DNA of 64,000 bases from a virus. A program made the position numbers and the translations under genes. Shown piece by piece: positions 15,901 through 29,600 of the stretch (positions are counted from its first letter, which is position 1; each line of letters opens with the position of its first letter). A model generated the notes under the pieces. The model searched no databases. It worked only from the letters and a program-made list of their open reading frames with translations, and was not told the origin of the DNA. The DNA lies in the IMG/VR virus record IMGVR_UViG_3300042896_000283, positions 49,095 through 113,094 of that record; one strand, 5' to 3'.

Positions 15901-17691
15901 TTGTGCATCTGAAATCTCTTTAACAAAATCATTAACTTCTTTTTCACTAAATGACTTAGCATCTTTATCTACAAATTTATCATTATATCTTTCTATAAGT
16001 TTATCAATAGTCTTATTTAATAACTGAGCTTGTCTAACTAATGGTTGAATATTTTCTTTAACTTGTAATTGTCTTATAGAATGAAATAATGAATTAAGCA
16101 ATTCATCTTTATTCAACTTCTCAGATTCAGGAACTGATTTATCAGAAATCTTTGTGTACAATTTATTAAGTTCTCCCAATAACTCATCTATTTTTCTCTT
16201 ACCAGTTTTTTCATTCTTAATTGGAACAGGAAGTAAATAATCATCTTTAATGTTTTTAACATTAACATCTCCAATTTTAATACTTAGTAATGCTGGAAGA
16301 ATATTTTCTTTTGGATTTGCTTTTGAATATAAAGCCTTTATAGGAATCATTCTTGTTTGTTTGAACTTCTCACCTTTTACGCCATAAGCATTTTGTAAAA
16401 TAGCTCTATATTGCTCCATTTGTAGATTCCATGCAGTGTTCTTATACCAAGGAATATCTGTATACTTATCTACATCAAGATCCATAAACTTCCAGTCAAG
16501 AATACTTACATCACCTTCTTTAGTAACAGCTAAGAAATCTACAGTTCCTGCACGATTTGCTTTAGGATTATAGATAGTAACCTCAGCCATGAATCTTGTA
16601 CCTTTAGGAAAAGACTTAAGACGTGCTTCAAGATTTTCCTTTAATTTAGTATACATGTCTCTATTATTAGGATTGATTCTAGATATATATCCAGTATCAT
16701 CTAATTGTGTATCTCTTAAATATCCATCATCATCTACAAATAAAGTTTGTATATATTCAAGATCAGCATGTCCTGCTGTACCTTTCTCAGCTTTTAAATC
16801 ATTAACAGCATTTTGGAATTCTGTTTTATTTATATCACCATTTCTAAAAGTTCTTTCATACCATTCATCTACTAATGCAGAAACTCTAGGAATTACTTTA
16901 CCATTAATTTTATAACCACCTTCAGTAGGTTTCTCTATACTATTAGATACTTCTTTGATTCTATTAATGATAGCTTCTTGAGGATCTAATTGAAGAAAAG
17001 CTTTACCTTCTTCTTCTCTAATATCTTCTGCAGTACCAATAATCTTACCTGTCATAACATCCATAGACAATTGATCAAATCCTGATGTAGAGATTAGATT
17101 CTTAAACCAATCAACTATTTTATCCCATAAGCTTTGCATTTTAGCAATGTTCTCTGGTTTCTCTAAAGATCCTTCATTGTTCTTAATAATAATTTCAGCT
17201 AGCACCTTTGCAATAGCTTCTTCTTTAAGCATAATTACATCAGGCTTTCCATCTAATTGATACATAGGATTTTGTCCGTATGTAGCAAACACTTCTTTTA
17301 ACATAGCATAACCATTAATCTCACTCATCAACTTCTTGTATAAAGCTGGATTAGTTTGTTTAATGATAGCAACAGCAAAGTGCATAGCTTCTTCAGGAAG
17401 AGACTGTGCTTCTTTACCTTCTACTACTTGTATAAGTTTCTGTGTAAGTAGAGCAGCACCAGCAGCATCTTGTTTGACACCATCAACAATAACATTTTTC
17501 ATGGCTTTTGTATCTACACCAATACGTGTAAGAAAGTCATTAACCATTGCTATTGTTTTAGGAGAAGCTGTAGATGATATAACATCACTAATGTTATTTT
17601 GTTTATCAAATTCAATTTCAGCTAGAATAGGATTACCTACTCTAGCTAATATTTCTTGGTATGCTGGATCATTTGGATTTATACAAGCCAT
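12967..17691 (-). CDS. Large virion/cargo protein with RecB-like nuclease domain
   Basis: 1574 aa. Residues 99-105 (PEEAMHF) look like a protease helix HExxH with the first His replaced by Glu. Residues 300-430 carry the PD-(D/E)XK set of RecB/Cas4-type nucleases in order: KGTAGHADLEY (H308), MAEVTIYN (E370), GTVDFLAV (D385), ILDWKF (D399, K401), then QMEQYRAIL (Q427, Y428). The long middle is helical and charged. Near the end comes a basic segment with IPRLVDVRLGGLKF, a hydrophobic helix about 1434-1452, and a conserved-looking tail. It starts in a TAATG overlap with the 4343-aa gene, so both are made together. It is probably packaged and injected, with the nuclease acting on host or phage DNA; this is inference from family and position. 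Confidence 0.7.
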   Translation of the reverse strand: MACINPNDPAYQEILARVGNPILAEIEFDKQNNISDVISSTASPKTIAMVNDFLTRIGVDTKAMKNVIVDGVKQDAAGAALLTQKLIQVVEGKEAQSLPEEAMHFAVAIIKQTNPALYKKLMSEINGYAMLKEVFATYGQNPMYQLDGKPDVIMLKEEAIAKVLAEIIIKNNEGSLEKPENIAKMQSLWDKIVDWFKNLISTSGFDQLSMDVMTGKIIGTAEDIREEEGKAFLQLDPQEAIINRIKEVSNSIEKPTEGGYKINGKVIPRVSALVDEWYERTFRNGDINKTEFQNAVNDLKAEKGTAGHADLEYIQTLFVDDDGYLRDTQLDDTGYISRINPNNRDMYTKLKENLEARLKSFPKGTRFMAEVTIYNPKANRAGTVDFLAVTKEGDVSILDWKFMDLDVDKYTDIPWYKNTAWNLQMEQYRAILQNAYGVKGEKFKQTRMIPIKALYSKANPKENILPALLSIKIGDVNVKNIKDDYLLPVPIKNEKTGKRKIDELLGELNKLYTKISDKSVPESEKLNKDELLNSLFHSIRQLQVKENIQPLVRQAQLLNKTIDKLIERYNDKFVDKDAKSFSEKEVNDFVKEISDAQYAIGIYTDLYSELKGLLGDSKEDEDLKKDLRRTSENAKELEDDLEVILEEFTANIIAQREEVDNFLAPEKIIKGFTKLFASTATLQSKAIQLLYKKANRAFAYSSMDTLAESKKLEDLKTNFENWAKGKGLSYKNYFDILKKKDSNELIDEYNPEFYTDLKAKTKKELESVSDDRDSSWIRENIDVTAYNEHLKEKLAEEIERIKSKPRLLTSEESDALANTGKLPNEVVMEIYKARNLYDTSTTTSSGWFIYNETRKFPKKDKWTSKEWIELNKPENAPAKEFYNYIIEKNNEYADLGYINKRFARTFLPFIRKNLVEKLITGGQVKLGQQFFTDISVDEGDIGYGQIDPNTGKPVNKIPKYFTRPLEQETSTDLFRTMAFYNEAALRYKYLSEIEDQVMAIVAVEKNKKSIATSMFGKTDIKDGVVQYTETKGANSQLVEDMMKAIIYGQKFVDSQAFDQLLSKMGTWGETLNNKLGVDVFPKDISNRQLSVNKLINQLNNTFQITTLGFNVLSASSNFFGGNAQSLINSGKYFTKKDYLAAEMMIFSNKFGGTDQKKMLGALEYFLPLTENYNREIAKKLSLNTLSQEGIQDFLLILMKQTDLNVQTSNFYAFLNNSIVEDGKVINVRDYLRTQPEYQDKYKGSVADRKAYEEKFDAEVKRLIEEKGVLKLGEIIDNKFVIPGIDQKSDSVIELRRKVQQVSKDALGNLSEDDLRMINMSVVGKSFMVFKNWIPRLVDVRLGGLKFNSASDAYEWGRTRMVMKVLTDEFSLTNPVSGLGKLYNSLTGNEKGVEYMKDMFEKKRNEYENETGKTLEMTESEFIDLARQNIKSQLVDVVFLAIVFTAIAALKAAAPDKDEDPLVINQYKFMMKATDKFKGELMYFYDPTSGLDLISQGFFPSAALITNFARLMDNFRKENWALLTGDDEAAEKTHVIKYLMKTFPFTNQMQGYLPMFYPALAKDLGIKVQSNYGLR

Positions 17692-20600
17692 TAGTAACAG
17701 TCTTTTAGTTTATTAATTACTTCTTCTTTGTTTTCAGCTATAGCTTTATTAATATAATCTTTAGCTTCTTCAGTAGTCATTTTATGCTTGTCAGCAAAAT
17801 TCTGTAATATCTCTTCTTTTCTTTCAGGAGTGAAATCTTCTATCGTATCAAAAGTTTCAGTAGTTCTAAACAAATCTAATTGTTCTCCTGGTTTTATTTG
17901 TTCAACTTTAGTTTGTGTAGATGTAATAGCTGGTTTACTAGGCATACCTGGTTCAAGAGGCATCACTCTTCTCATTGTAACTGTTACTCTATATGAACCT
18001 GGTTCATAAGCTTTACCATCTAACTTAGTTGTTAATTCTGGCAAGAAACTATCTTGAGGTTTAGCAAAAGTTCTATGATAAACTTCTCTGTTTACACCAT
18101 CAACACCAAATACATATCCTGCACCTGCTTTAAGATTTAATTGTTTAGGAGCACCATCTCTTGATTCAATAGAGAAGTTTCCTGTACCACCAATGTTAAT
18201 TCCTATTACAGGATAACCAATTGCAGATCTACTTTCATCTACATCATTATGAGAACTAATAAAACTATTAGGTTCATAAAGATTAATAATGGCACCATCA
18301 TAGTTAGTCATATCTACACCTGTAGCCTTTTGCATTAACTCTCTAAAACGAGCAGTGATAGGTGCTAAAGGTTGATTATTAATAGAATTATCATAGTATC
18401 CATATTTAGTTTTGTTTCCTGGATTGATAACATCTGGAATATTCATAGCTTGTTTTCCAGGATTGTTTGACTTATAATCCCATCTCAATCCTAATCCAAT
18501 CATTTTACTAGCAGCTTCTCCTTTATTAGTTTTAGCAGCTTGTTCTTCTAAGAATGGTTTTAGATAATCAAATAGTTCAAGTTGTTCATCTTTAGATAAA
18601 GCTTCTTGGTTTACATATATTCCTTCTTTAATTTCTACTCCTTTCGGTTTTCCAATCATTTGTGTAGGTGCAACTATTTCTTCTTCTGTTTGTAAAGATA
18701 CAATTTCTTCTGTAATATCACCACCAAAATAATCAATAATAACTGAATCAGGAATCTCATTCTCAATCTTCACTGTACCATTATTAAGAACAGATTTTCT
18801 TCCATCTAAATAGTATTCAGAAACTAGGTTACCATCACCAAGTAAGTTAACTAGTTTGTACACATAATCACCTTTAATAGTTGTTACAGGAGTACCATTT
18901 GAGTATTTCACTTTTTGATATCCAAATACATCTGTTAATGATGTATCTCCACCTAATCTTACAGCTCTCATTGCTTGTGAACTAATAGTTTGTCCAGTAA
19001 CAATATTGATGTTTTCACCTATTTTATTTGTAATCACTTTAGGCACTTTTACAAAATCACTATTAGCACCATTACGAGCATCATATATTGGACTCAATGT
19101 TAACACTAGTCTTCTCTCTTGCATAGTTGGTCCATCAAATCCTTCTAAGAATGGTGATACTTTATATTTATATACATCATTACCATATGGATCTTCTCCA
19201 ACATATTCTACTATTGGATCAAAGTTTTCATCTCTTTCAAAATAGAATCTAGGAGTGGTAGTAGGAACTATTGTTTCATCTTTCCAATTGTTCTTTTGAA
19301 ACATTCCTTTAGTGAAATATTCTACATCTGCATCATCTACTAATGTATCTATAATAGGTTTGATCTTTTTAGCATAATCTTCTATTGGAACAATGTTATT
19401 AATAGATATAGAAGATTGATAAGTTCCTTGTAAAAGAGCCACCTTAACAATGTTATTGTACAACTCAGGATCTAACTCTCTTAGTTCTCTCATCATCTCT
19501 ACATATAAGTTCTCATCATATGCTTCTTTTAAATTCACTTTAAGTTTGATAGTTTGTGTACCATCATTCTTTTTAGATGCTTCAGGAACAAGATCTTGTA
19601 GCAATCTCATATTAGGATATTTCACCTTAGCTTTTGCTAATTGCTCAGCAATAGAATTATCTCCTGTAGTTAATGCTAATATCTCTGTATTAAGTCCAGA
19701 TTTAATTTGTACAATAAAGTCAAGGAATGAAGCCTTAGCTTTACTAGCAACTTTAGAGAAATCATCATCTTTCATAAACTCTTGTTCTTCAAATGATCTT
19801 AACACTTCATTAGTGATATCTACAAATTGCTCTTGTTCAAGTTTAATAAATGAACCAACACTTTTCATTGCAAAGTCTATCAATCTTTTTTGATTACCAA
19901 TTGAACTTGAATCCAAAAGTTTATCTACAGAAGAGAATATGTTTTTATTTCTTGCTATATCTGTTCTAGTTGTTTTCTTATGGAAAGTATCAGAGTTTTT
20001 AAACTTAGTTGTATCATAATTTGTAGCTTGTGTAAACTTGAAACTATATTCAGCCATTTTAGAATACTTTAAGAATTCTTTAAGAATAGCTCCTTGTTGT
20101 TCATTTTCTTGTTTAGTTGACATCTTATTCTTATTATTAGCATAAGTTTCAATATTAGCTTCTAAACTATCTACATCAAATGATTCTTTTTCTGTACCTC
20201 TAGCTCCTACTTTAAGAAGACCAAACTTAGCTCTCACCTCATTTATATTTGATGGATTGTATAAGAATGAAGTTCCTTTATTTTCAAGCATGTCTAAGTA
20301 TTCAGAAATAATTGGTTGGTTCATGAACCATATTGTATTTTGACCAACACCAATTCTTTCTAAGAACATAAATGTTCCAATAGCAGCATCAGATTTAATA
20401 ATCTTCATAATGAATGGATCTTTTGCAATATCTACTACAGCAGTAGCATATCCAGAAAGTCTATTGGATATCTTTTCTAATGACCCTTTAGCATTTGGTA
20501 TAGCTGTATTAGTTCCAGAAAGACTCACCTCACCATCAATTTCATTATGTGGAAGTTTAACTTTACGATCTCCTAATATTGCTCTTTCATCATAAGTTAA

Positions 20601-23600
20601 TTTATCTGCTACAGCATCAATGTCCATAACTAGTTTCATTCTTTGTGCAAGAGCATGTCCTGTAATATTTACAGCAACAATACCTACCCATCTTTTACCA
20701 GTAAGGAATGCATGTCTTAGAGTTGTAAGATAGTTTCTATTAACCATTCTATTTTTAATAGATGTCTCATCATCTTTTCTTATATCATCTAGTTCTTTAG
20801 ATATATCTTTTAATCCAGCATCTCCAATAGGAGTAATTAAGTTTTCATAGTTACCTTCTAACGTAATAAGTTTTTCAAATGCATCAAAATATCTATTTTC
20901 AAGAGCTTTCTTATACATGTTATTAACATATTTATCTCTCATCTCTTTGTTCAATAACTTAGAGTCAAGTTTTTTTGTTTTTTCAGAAAGAGATTCTATT
21001 TGAGAAGTCATATATTCTGAAGGTAACATTTCTAAATCATCAGCTTGATAAGTTATTTCATTAATTAAATCTTCATTTCTATTATAGAAATCTTGTTGCT
21101 GTAAAGCTACTGCTTTTGAAATAGGTTTTGTATTTTCAAAAAAGTCAAGTAAGTCTTTTCTAAATTGATCACTATTAGCTATTTTCTCAATACTATTTTT
21201 AATTGTATTATCATACACTCCACCATAAAATTCTTTTGTAGCTTTTTCAGATTCTTTATAATCAACTGCATGAAGTCTTCCACTCTCATCTACATATACA
21301 GATTTAAGATACATATTTAATTTATCAATATCAAAATCTGATCCAGCTTGAGATGTAATCTCTGAAGGAACAATAACAGTTTTACCCATGAAGTCTGGTA
21401 AAAAACCTGCCACTCTAATAGCAGCCATAGAAGACATAGCTTGAGCAGGAATACGAAAAGCAATACCTTTTAGAATTCCTTGGTTCTCAGGTTTGTTTAA
21501 TTCTCTAATAAGATCTGCATCATTAGCAAATTTACCTTTAAGAGATTTCTTAAACCAATTAGGAATTAATACTTCCATGTAAGGATCTTCTTTTGTAGGA
21601 AAATGTAGTCTATCACTAGTAAGTACCACTTTACTTTTTTGATCTGCTGGTAACGCTTCATATTCAGCTATAGATAGTTTTCTATATCCATCTTTCTCTT
21701 TAATTGCAATACCTCTACCTTGTTTAGAATTCTCCCATCCTGTAACAGGAGCTTGTACATATCCTCCTCCACTCATTTTTGGAGAAACTAATGATTTATT
21801 AACCATTGAATATACAACATCTTTAATCTGTTTATATGCAGGAGATGCTTCAAATGGAATTCTGAACTCACCATTCTCATCTAATAGAATAGTATCTTTA
21901 GCATTATTAGAAAGTTGTCTTCTAAATAATTCATGTTCAAGAGTTTTTGAAATGATTGATGGATCTATTAATTCAAATTGACCCATACCAAGATCTTCTA
22001 CACCAAAGCTAGAAAGAAGTTGTGTATATGCATTATCATCAAGATCTTTAAGAGCTTGGTTATAATTATCAAATGCTTCTTTTGCTCCTTCAATAGTTTC
22101 TTCACCATTGTCAAACATATCTAATGTAACAATTTTGGTAGGTTGAGAACCTCTTGTTTGTTCTCCTCCACCTTCATATGAAGTTTCTAATTGAATACCA
22201 TTTATACTCCATGGTACTAGTACTTTAGTATATCTATCAAATGGAGTATCATTAAATGTTCCATCTTGATTATAAAGACTATGAGTTTTCTCTATACCAA
22301 GTTTTCTACCTGATTCAAATATTGCATAATCAATTCTTTCTTTAAACATTTTAATATATAACTTCTCAAGATTAGTTCCTACAACTGCACTATAATATAT
22401 AGGCATTTGAGAAGTTTTATCTAATACAAGTTTTATCTCATTTTCACCAAACTGACTACCTGATACAATTGGTTTAATTATATCAATTACATGTTTAGGT
22501 TGTGGTTCTGTTAATGTTTTTTCATCATTAAGTTTTAATTCTTTACTAGAATATTTATATTCTCCTTTATCAGATAATGATTTTCTAGTGAAAGCCATTT
22601 CATATTGATGCCAAGCTTCAGCTTCTTCAGGCCACTGTCCATTTTTATTTTTAACTTCTCTATAAGCTACATCAGTTATTAAAGAAAAAGCATCTGCTTC
22701 ATTTATACCTTCATATCTAATTGTATCTAACTCAACATCTTTTAATGTTACTGTAGAAGCATATTCTTTATTACCATGATACCCATAATCATCTGGAGTT
22801 AGTTCTATATCACCAACTTTGTTTTGACTATCTAAAAATGCATTAAACTCAGGACTATCAAATGTTGTTCTTCTTGGAGATAAGAAAGATTTAACACGTT
22901 TAGGTTCATCTAATATACCATCTTTAATTTTAAATTGATATGGATCTCCAAATAGTATTTTATGAAACTCTATATTATTGATAAAGTTATTTGCATTTAC
23001 AAATGTTATTACATTATCAAGTTGTGTTTCAGTCATTTTTAATTTATTGATACCTGACTTCATAGCAAAGTTACTATCAAGACCAACATATTTATACATG
23101 TTCTCAGAATCAGTCTTAGTCTTAACAGCTGATACCACTTCACCTTGTTTAAGTAAAATATCTTTTGTACCTTTTGCAATATCTTGTATAGATTTAGCTA
23201 CAGCGTCATTGATAGCTTTACTATTCTTAGCAATATAATCTTTAAACTCATCAGCTGATGTAGCTTCATCATCGATCATTATATTAAGTTCTTTCAATTG
23301 ATCTGGAGCATAGTCTTCTAATATCTCTTTAAAGAAACGTAACTCTTTAGCTTTTGAACCAACGCTTTTAAGAGTTTCTCTATTTTTCCAATCACGAGCT
23401 AATGCAATATCATCATTTAAATATCCTTTAAATATATCAAATATTTCATCCCAAGCTCTACCACCTACTATTTCTTCATATGATATATGATTACCAAGAT
23501 TCATCATCCATTCTGTAGCTCCATCTGCAGGAATAAGAATGTAATAATCTCCATTGATATTTTGGTTAATCTCTTGTGTAAATCTTTGACCTTTAGTTAG

Positions 23601-26600
23601 TTTACTTGTAGAAGTTCCTTTGTTTGTATCAATTGATTTTTTACCATCAATATAAGAAACTTTAATCATCTTAAATCTATTTCCTTCTTCATTGAAAAAT
23701 AACCCACCTTCTTTAAATGTAATAGCATTTTTAGAAAATACATCATTAAGTTCTGGTCTTGATATTTTTAATTCTTCTAATGTTTCTGAATCATTAAATG
23801 AATTTTCAAAAAATGAAGGAGCATTATTATCAGAGTAAGATTGTTTCTTACTTCCTTCAACTCCCATTAATGTATTCTCCTGATTAGGATTAGTCACTTT
23901 AACTTGTAATTCTGCAAGCTTAGCTATTTGTTTATTAATCTTTAATGTCTTACCATCTAATGTACCTATATCTTTAGCTTGTGGAAGATAAGCATATATC
24001 TCACCAACAGTATCACCAAAATCATCTCGTTGAGTTGATTTTAGTTTCAGGTAATCATCCATATTAAATGTTACACCTAAGTTCTTTAAGAAATTAATCA
24101 TCTCTTCAGGATCTTTAGGAAGCTTCTCAGGCCATAACTCTGAGCTTGTATTAACTTGATATGTTTTAGTTTCACTATTGAATCTAACTAACCCATTACG
24201 AGTTTTAGCTAGTGCTCTCATTTGACTAAACCAATCTTGTTCTACTTGTTTAGTTATTGTAAATTGATTAGCAGGAGCAGTGTACACTTCATTTCCTATA
24301 ACATATTGTATAACTGCATTTGGTTTTTGTTTTGTAAATGTTTGATAGAAGTTAATAAACAATCTCCAGTCTTCAGTTTTAAATTTACCAAAGTCTATAT
24401 TTCTTGAAAGACCACCATTTGTATCAACAGAATAAGATCCACCAATACGTTGAAAGAATCTAACATACGTAGCATCATATCCAGCTAAATCAACTAACTT
24501 ATCAATAACTTTATCAATACTTGTTGTATTAGATATCTTATCTAATAATGTAGCAAACACTCTACTAAAATTCACTAACTTAAATCCTCCAACAGAAGAC
24601 TTTTCTCTTATAGGTAATTTTAAACTAGTAGAGTTTTGTTGATTAGTAGGAACTACTTGTGGTAATGTAGCAGCAACAAGTTTAATAGCAAATGGAGAAG
24701 TTTTTTTATGATCAACTGTAAATGCTTCTTGAGAATAACCAACACTAGTTACATTCTCATCATTAATATCTACAAGATCTTCTTCATTAAAGTTTACACC
24801 TATTGTACGTAATAATTGTTTACCTTGTGTAAATAAAGCATTGAAACGTTCTTCTCCTAATTGTTGATATACATTACCAGTGATATATGCTTGTTTAATA
24901 TAATTATATATTTCAGCTCCTGTAATTTGTTGTAAATCAAATATAGATTCTTTATTATCACCAAATATATAATTTGCTGCACGAGAAAATATATCCTCTG
25001 CATATTCAGCAGCTTGTGTTTCTGTTATACCAGGAATTCTACTGTAAGCAGGTGCTCCTTTCTTTTGTGATTCAGAGATGATAAATTCTTTATACTTACC
25101 AGCATCAATAGCTTTAAAAAGATCTTTAGCTAATGAAGGTTTAGCAGATTTAAAGAAGTTAATAATTCTTCTAAAGAATCTAAGTACTAATTCACTTAAT
25201 GATCTAGCAGGAAGTTTACCCACTTTGAATTCACCAAAATCATCAGCTATTTTTTCTTCTATTTGTTTATCTGTAGCACTAGCATAATCTATTTTCTTAC
25301 CAGAAGCTCTATCTGTAAATTGTCCAGGTTTGTTTCTAAACTCATTATTAATATCAATTCTTTCATCAGCTGTTAAGAAATGTTGATACACAGGATGGAA
25401 CAGTTCATGGTAACCTACTGTTCTTGGTCCAGCTTTGTAAAACTTAGCTACACCATCAACAAATACACCAAAAGCTTTTTCTCCATCATATGTATCTACA
25501 AGATCTTCTAACACTTCTAATGGTACACCAGAAAGTTTTTCAGCTTGGAAGTCTTTTAATATTTGAATATCATTCTCAGACATTACATCTTCTTGAGCTG
25601 TAACTCCCACTCTCATGTAGTTATCATCAGGTAGGTCAGTATCATTTATATCAATAGGATCTATTTTCTCTTCAGGAGTAATCTCTGGACTAACTTCTTC
25701 TACAGTGGTAGTAGGAGCTTCATCTGCAACTACAGGAGCTTCTTCTACTTGTTGTGTACTTTGTATTTGTTTTAATTCATAAATAAGTTTATCACCAACA
25801 AATCTTACAACACGTTGATCATCACTATCTTCTTCATTAAATTTATTTTCATTTACTAAATAAGGATCTATAGTATTTTTTAACAATTCTTTATTTGCTG
25901 CAGCTTTTGATATTGTATCATTCACTTTAACATCTACACTTTCTACATTACCATCAGCATCTACAGTTCCTGTAAACTCAACTGGACCATTTGCAAATGG
26001 ATATATATTAGATGTTGTTCCATCCATTGTATATTCTCCTATCTTACCAGGAGTTGTTGGTGCAATAGGAGCAGTTTTAGCAGCCTGTACAACAGGAGCA
26101 GGTTTTATAATAGGAAGATCAAAATCAATTAATGTAGCATACTTTTGAGAGAATGAATAAGGAACAGTTGGTGTAGGAGCAGCCACTTTAGTTGTAAGTG
26201 GTGTATTTACACTAGAACGAGATGTTGTACCATCAGGAAGTTTACTTGATAATAAATAAGATTGATAGTTTTTCCAATATCTAGCTACAAGTTGTCCTTC
26301 AGCATTCTTCTCTCCTGTATATTCATAGAACTTACTAGTAAGATCTTTGATAGTTTTACTATTAATATTATGATGCGTATCTGTAAGTTGTTTTACAATC
26401 TCAGCTTCTTTGTTTTCAATATCTATAATAGGATATTTTACACCGCCTAAATAGATACTTCTACTATTAGTATCAATATAGAATTGATTACCTGATGTAG
26501 ATGCACCTTTACGTAAATACAATACATTCTGTAAGTATGCTAAATAGTTTACATCTATATCTAATGGTTTACCAGATGTAGATTTCTCTCTTATATCAAG

Positions 26601-29600
26601 AGCCAATGCTTTAATTACTTGATATACAGCATTAGCTTTCTCTTTACCTAATATACTATTGTTCAAGATTTCTAATACATCTTCATATTGAAGAACAACT
26701 ACACCCTTTTCTTTAAATGTAATATTTCTTCCTTTATGAGATATAAATCCTGCAGTGTTTATTTGAAGAAGTTTTGGTTGAGAAGATATTTTATTCTCAG
26801 GTATTAATATACCTCCAATTTGATTTCTCTCGTATTTACCATCTGAAAGTTTATTAATAATAGCTATACCTCTAGATACATCAATATCATATACTTTATG
26901 TTCTACTGTATTGTTTGCAAATAATCCAGCTCTCACTTGTCTCCAACCATTAGCTGCAGATGCAAGATTTTCTTTTTCACCTTGTCTATATCTAGGAACT
27001 CTTTGCCCAGTTTTAGGATCTGTATATGTATAATACAATTCTGTTGTAGGCATAGCTTGGAATATAGCTTGACTTACATCAATTGGTTGTCCAACTTCTC
27101 CTAAACGTTTTCCTGTTTTATCTACAAAATAAGATTTACTTTTATCTTTTTCAACAAATACTTGTGCAACAAATCCTAAATCAATATCATTCACTTTATC
27201 AACTTCAGTGATTGGTCTACCAAACTGAAGTTCTGTAAGCCCTTTAAGTCCTAAAGCTTCTTCATTATTAGTTGTAACTAACATTGCACCTATTTTAGAT
27301 GCGTTCTTGAAGTTCTTTATGTTGTTTAAGAACTCTCTAGAGTTTTTAACATGCTGAGGTGCATTAACACGATTCTGAACATTCTCAGATTCACTAGTAC
27401 CAGATATAAAGAAGTTTCTCCATGTCTTTAAGAAACTCTCATCTTCTTTTACAACAGCTTCTGATGTTGTAGTTTCTGTAGGAATAGGTGTAGCAATTTC
27501 TCCAGAATTAAGCTCTGCTTTATCCTGTTGTCTATCCACCTCATTTTTAGTCACAAGCATTGCTTGCTCTTCTTTTTCTAGAGCAGCATTCTTTTCTTTT
27601 ACAGCTTTGTATGTTTCATCTATATTATTTGTTATAACAGCAATAGCTTCATTTAATAAGTTTTCATTAGTTGTACCAAATAATCTTCTAAAGAATGTTT
27701 TTAATGAATTAACAAATGCTTCCCATGTAGAAGCTTGTGTATTCTTATATGGAATAGTTTGTAAATATCTTTGAAACTCTCTATTAGATAATGCTTCTGT
27801 TGCAAACTCATATATATTTTTGAATGCATAGTATTCACCATTCTTAATCAATCCTGCTTCAGCATACTTATTAGGATCATTCTTAAATGTTTCTTGTACA
27901 AACTTGAATAATGGATCTAACTCTTTAAAGAATTGTCCATTAGTATCTGATAAAGCATATGTGGTTAAGTCATGTCCTATCTCATGTAATAATATAAATT
28001 CTACAGGAATACTTCCACTCTCATAATCATCAGCAGTATCTTCATAGTTAATTCTACTCAATGCTGAATTTGCATCTACACCTCTAGTAGATGTTCCAGG
28101 AGTACTTAGTGTTCTATCACCTAATATGATTTTACTATCTCTTGTAGTGTATTTTAAGAAACCTAATGCTAATTGTTTTTCAAGTGTAGTGGCATATGGT
28201 GATTCAGCAATCTTCTCTAACACTTCATATTTACTCTTCTCTCCTTCACCATATTGATTTACAATATCAGCATATTTTCTTTTATCTGATTTAAATTTAT
28301 TTCTACTTTTACCAAAATATTGTGAATCATCTGTTTTAGGAGCAGCAGTTCTTGTCTTCTTTCCTTCTGGTGTAACTTCTGCTTTCTCTCCAGTAAATGA
28401 ATAGTTTTGTGGGTTATCTTTTAAATCATTATATTCATTAACAAATTGTTGTCTTCTTTTAGAAAGTTCAACTACATCTTTTAATTCTTGTTTAACAAGA
28501 TCTGTATCAATTCTATCTGACTTTTGTTGATCTACATTATATAACACCTTAGCAAGGCTTACTGATGTATCACTACTTAATTCATCATTTATAACATCCT
28601 GTACAGGAATATCTGCTCTTAGAAGTCTTGCAGATACTTGAGGAATACGTATATCATAATCAGCTATCTTAGCAGCTGCATACACCATCTTATCAATAAT
28701 TAATGGAGAATACTTTCTAATTTGATTACCTGCTTCATTAACTAATGGTTCACCTTCTGCATTTTGCATTACTGTACCACTATACCTAAGATTTAAAGAT
28801 TTATATAATTCTTCTGTATTCTTTGCTGTATTTTCAAATGAGTTTAATCTTTTTTGAAATGATTCAACTGTATCATTAATATTAGCTAGTCCTTCTTCTT
28901 TTAAATCACTAAGTCCTTCTTTAGACATTCCAGCTTGTCTAAGATCTTTGACATCATCCATAATCATATCAAATCTTCCAAACTTAATACGTGGAGCAAG
29001 ATATGTATGTAACATATCTGTATTAAGATCTCTAGCTTCTAATTCATCTCCTTGAATAGTTGCATCTCTTTGTTGTTCTTGTAGAGTAGTAAATCTATCT
29101 ACAGCTTCAAGTTTTTCTTTAAATGCAGCTTGAAATGTAGGAGCATTGTTAAGTTCACCAATAAATCTTTCTGTATTAGATTTTGCAGCTTTACCTTTAG
29201 CAATTTCTCCTTGAGGTCCAAATGTTTGCATTAATCCTCCAGTAATACCACCAAGTATTCCACTTTCAATACCTCCTTTAGATACTAATGCACCAACATC
29301 TTTTCCAGCTTCATCTTTACCAACCATTCCATATAAGAACCCATCAGTCCAAGCACTTGCTTCTTTACCATTACGTCCTTTATTAAAATAGTTTTCTGTA
29401 CCTATTTGTAAAGCATACTGACCAATCTCTTGTCCAGCTTCTTTAGGATCAAATGCATACTTACTTACTTTAGCAGCTCTTTCATAAAGTTTACCAAATT
29501 TAGTAGCTGCACCTTCTGCTGCTACATATTTACCTTCTTTTAATAATACATCATCAGCATGTCCTAATAAACTATTAGCAGCTTGTTTCTCAGCAGCATA

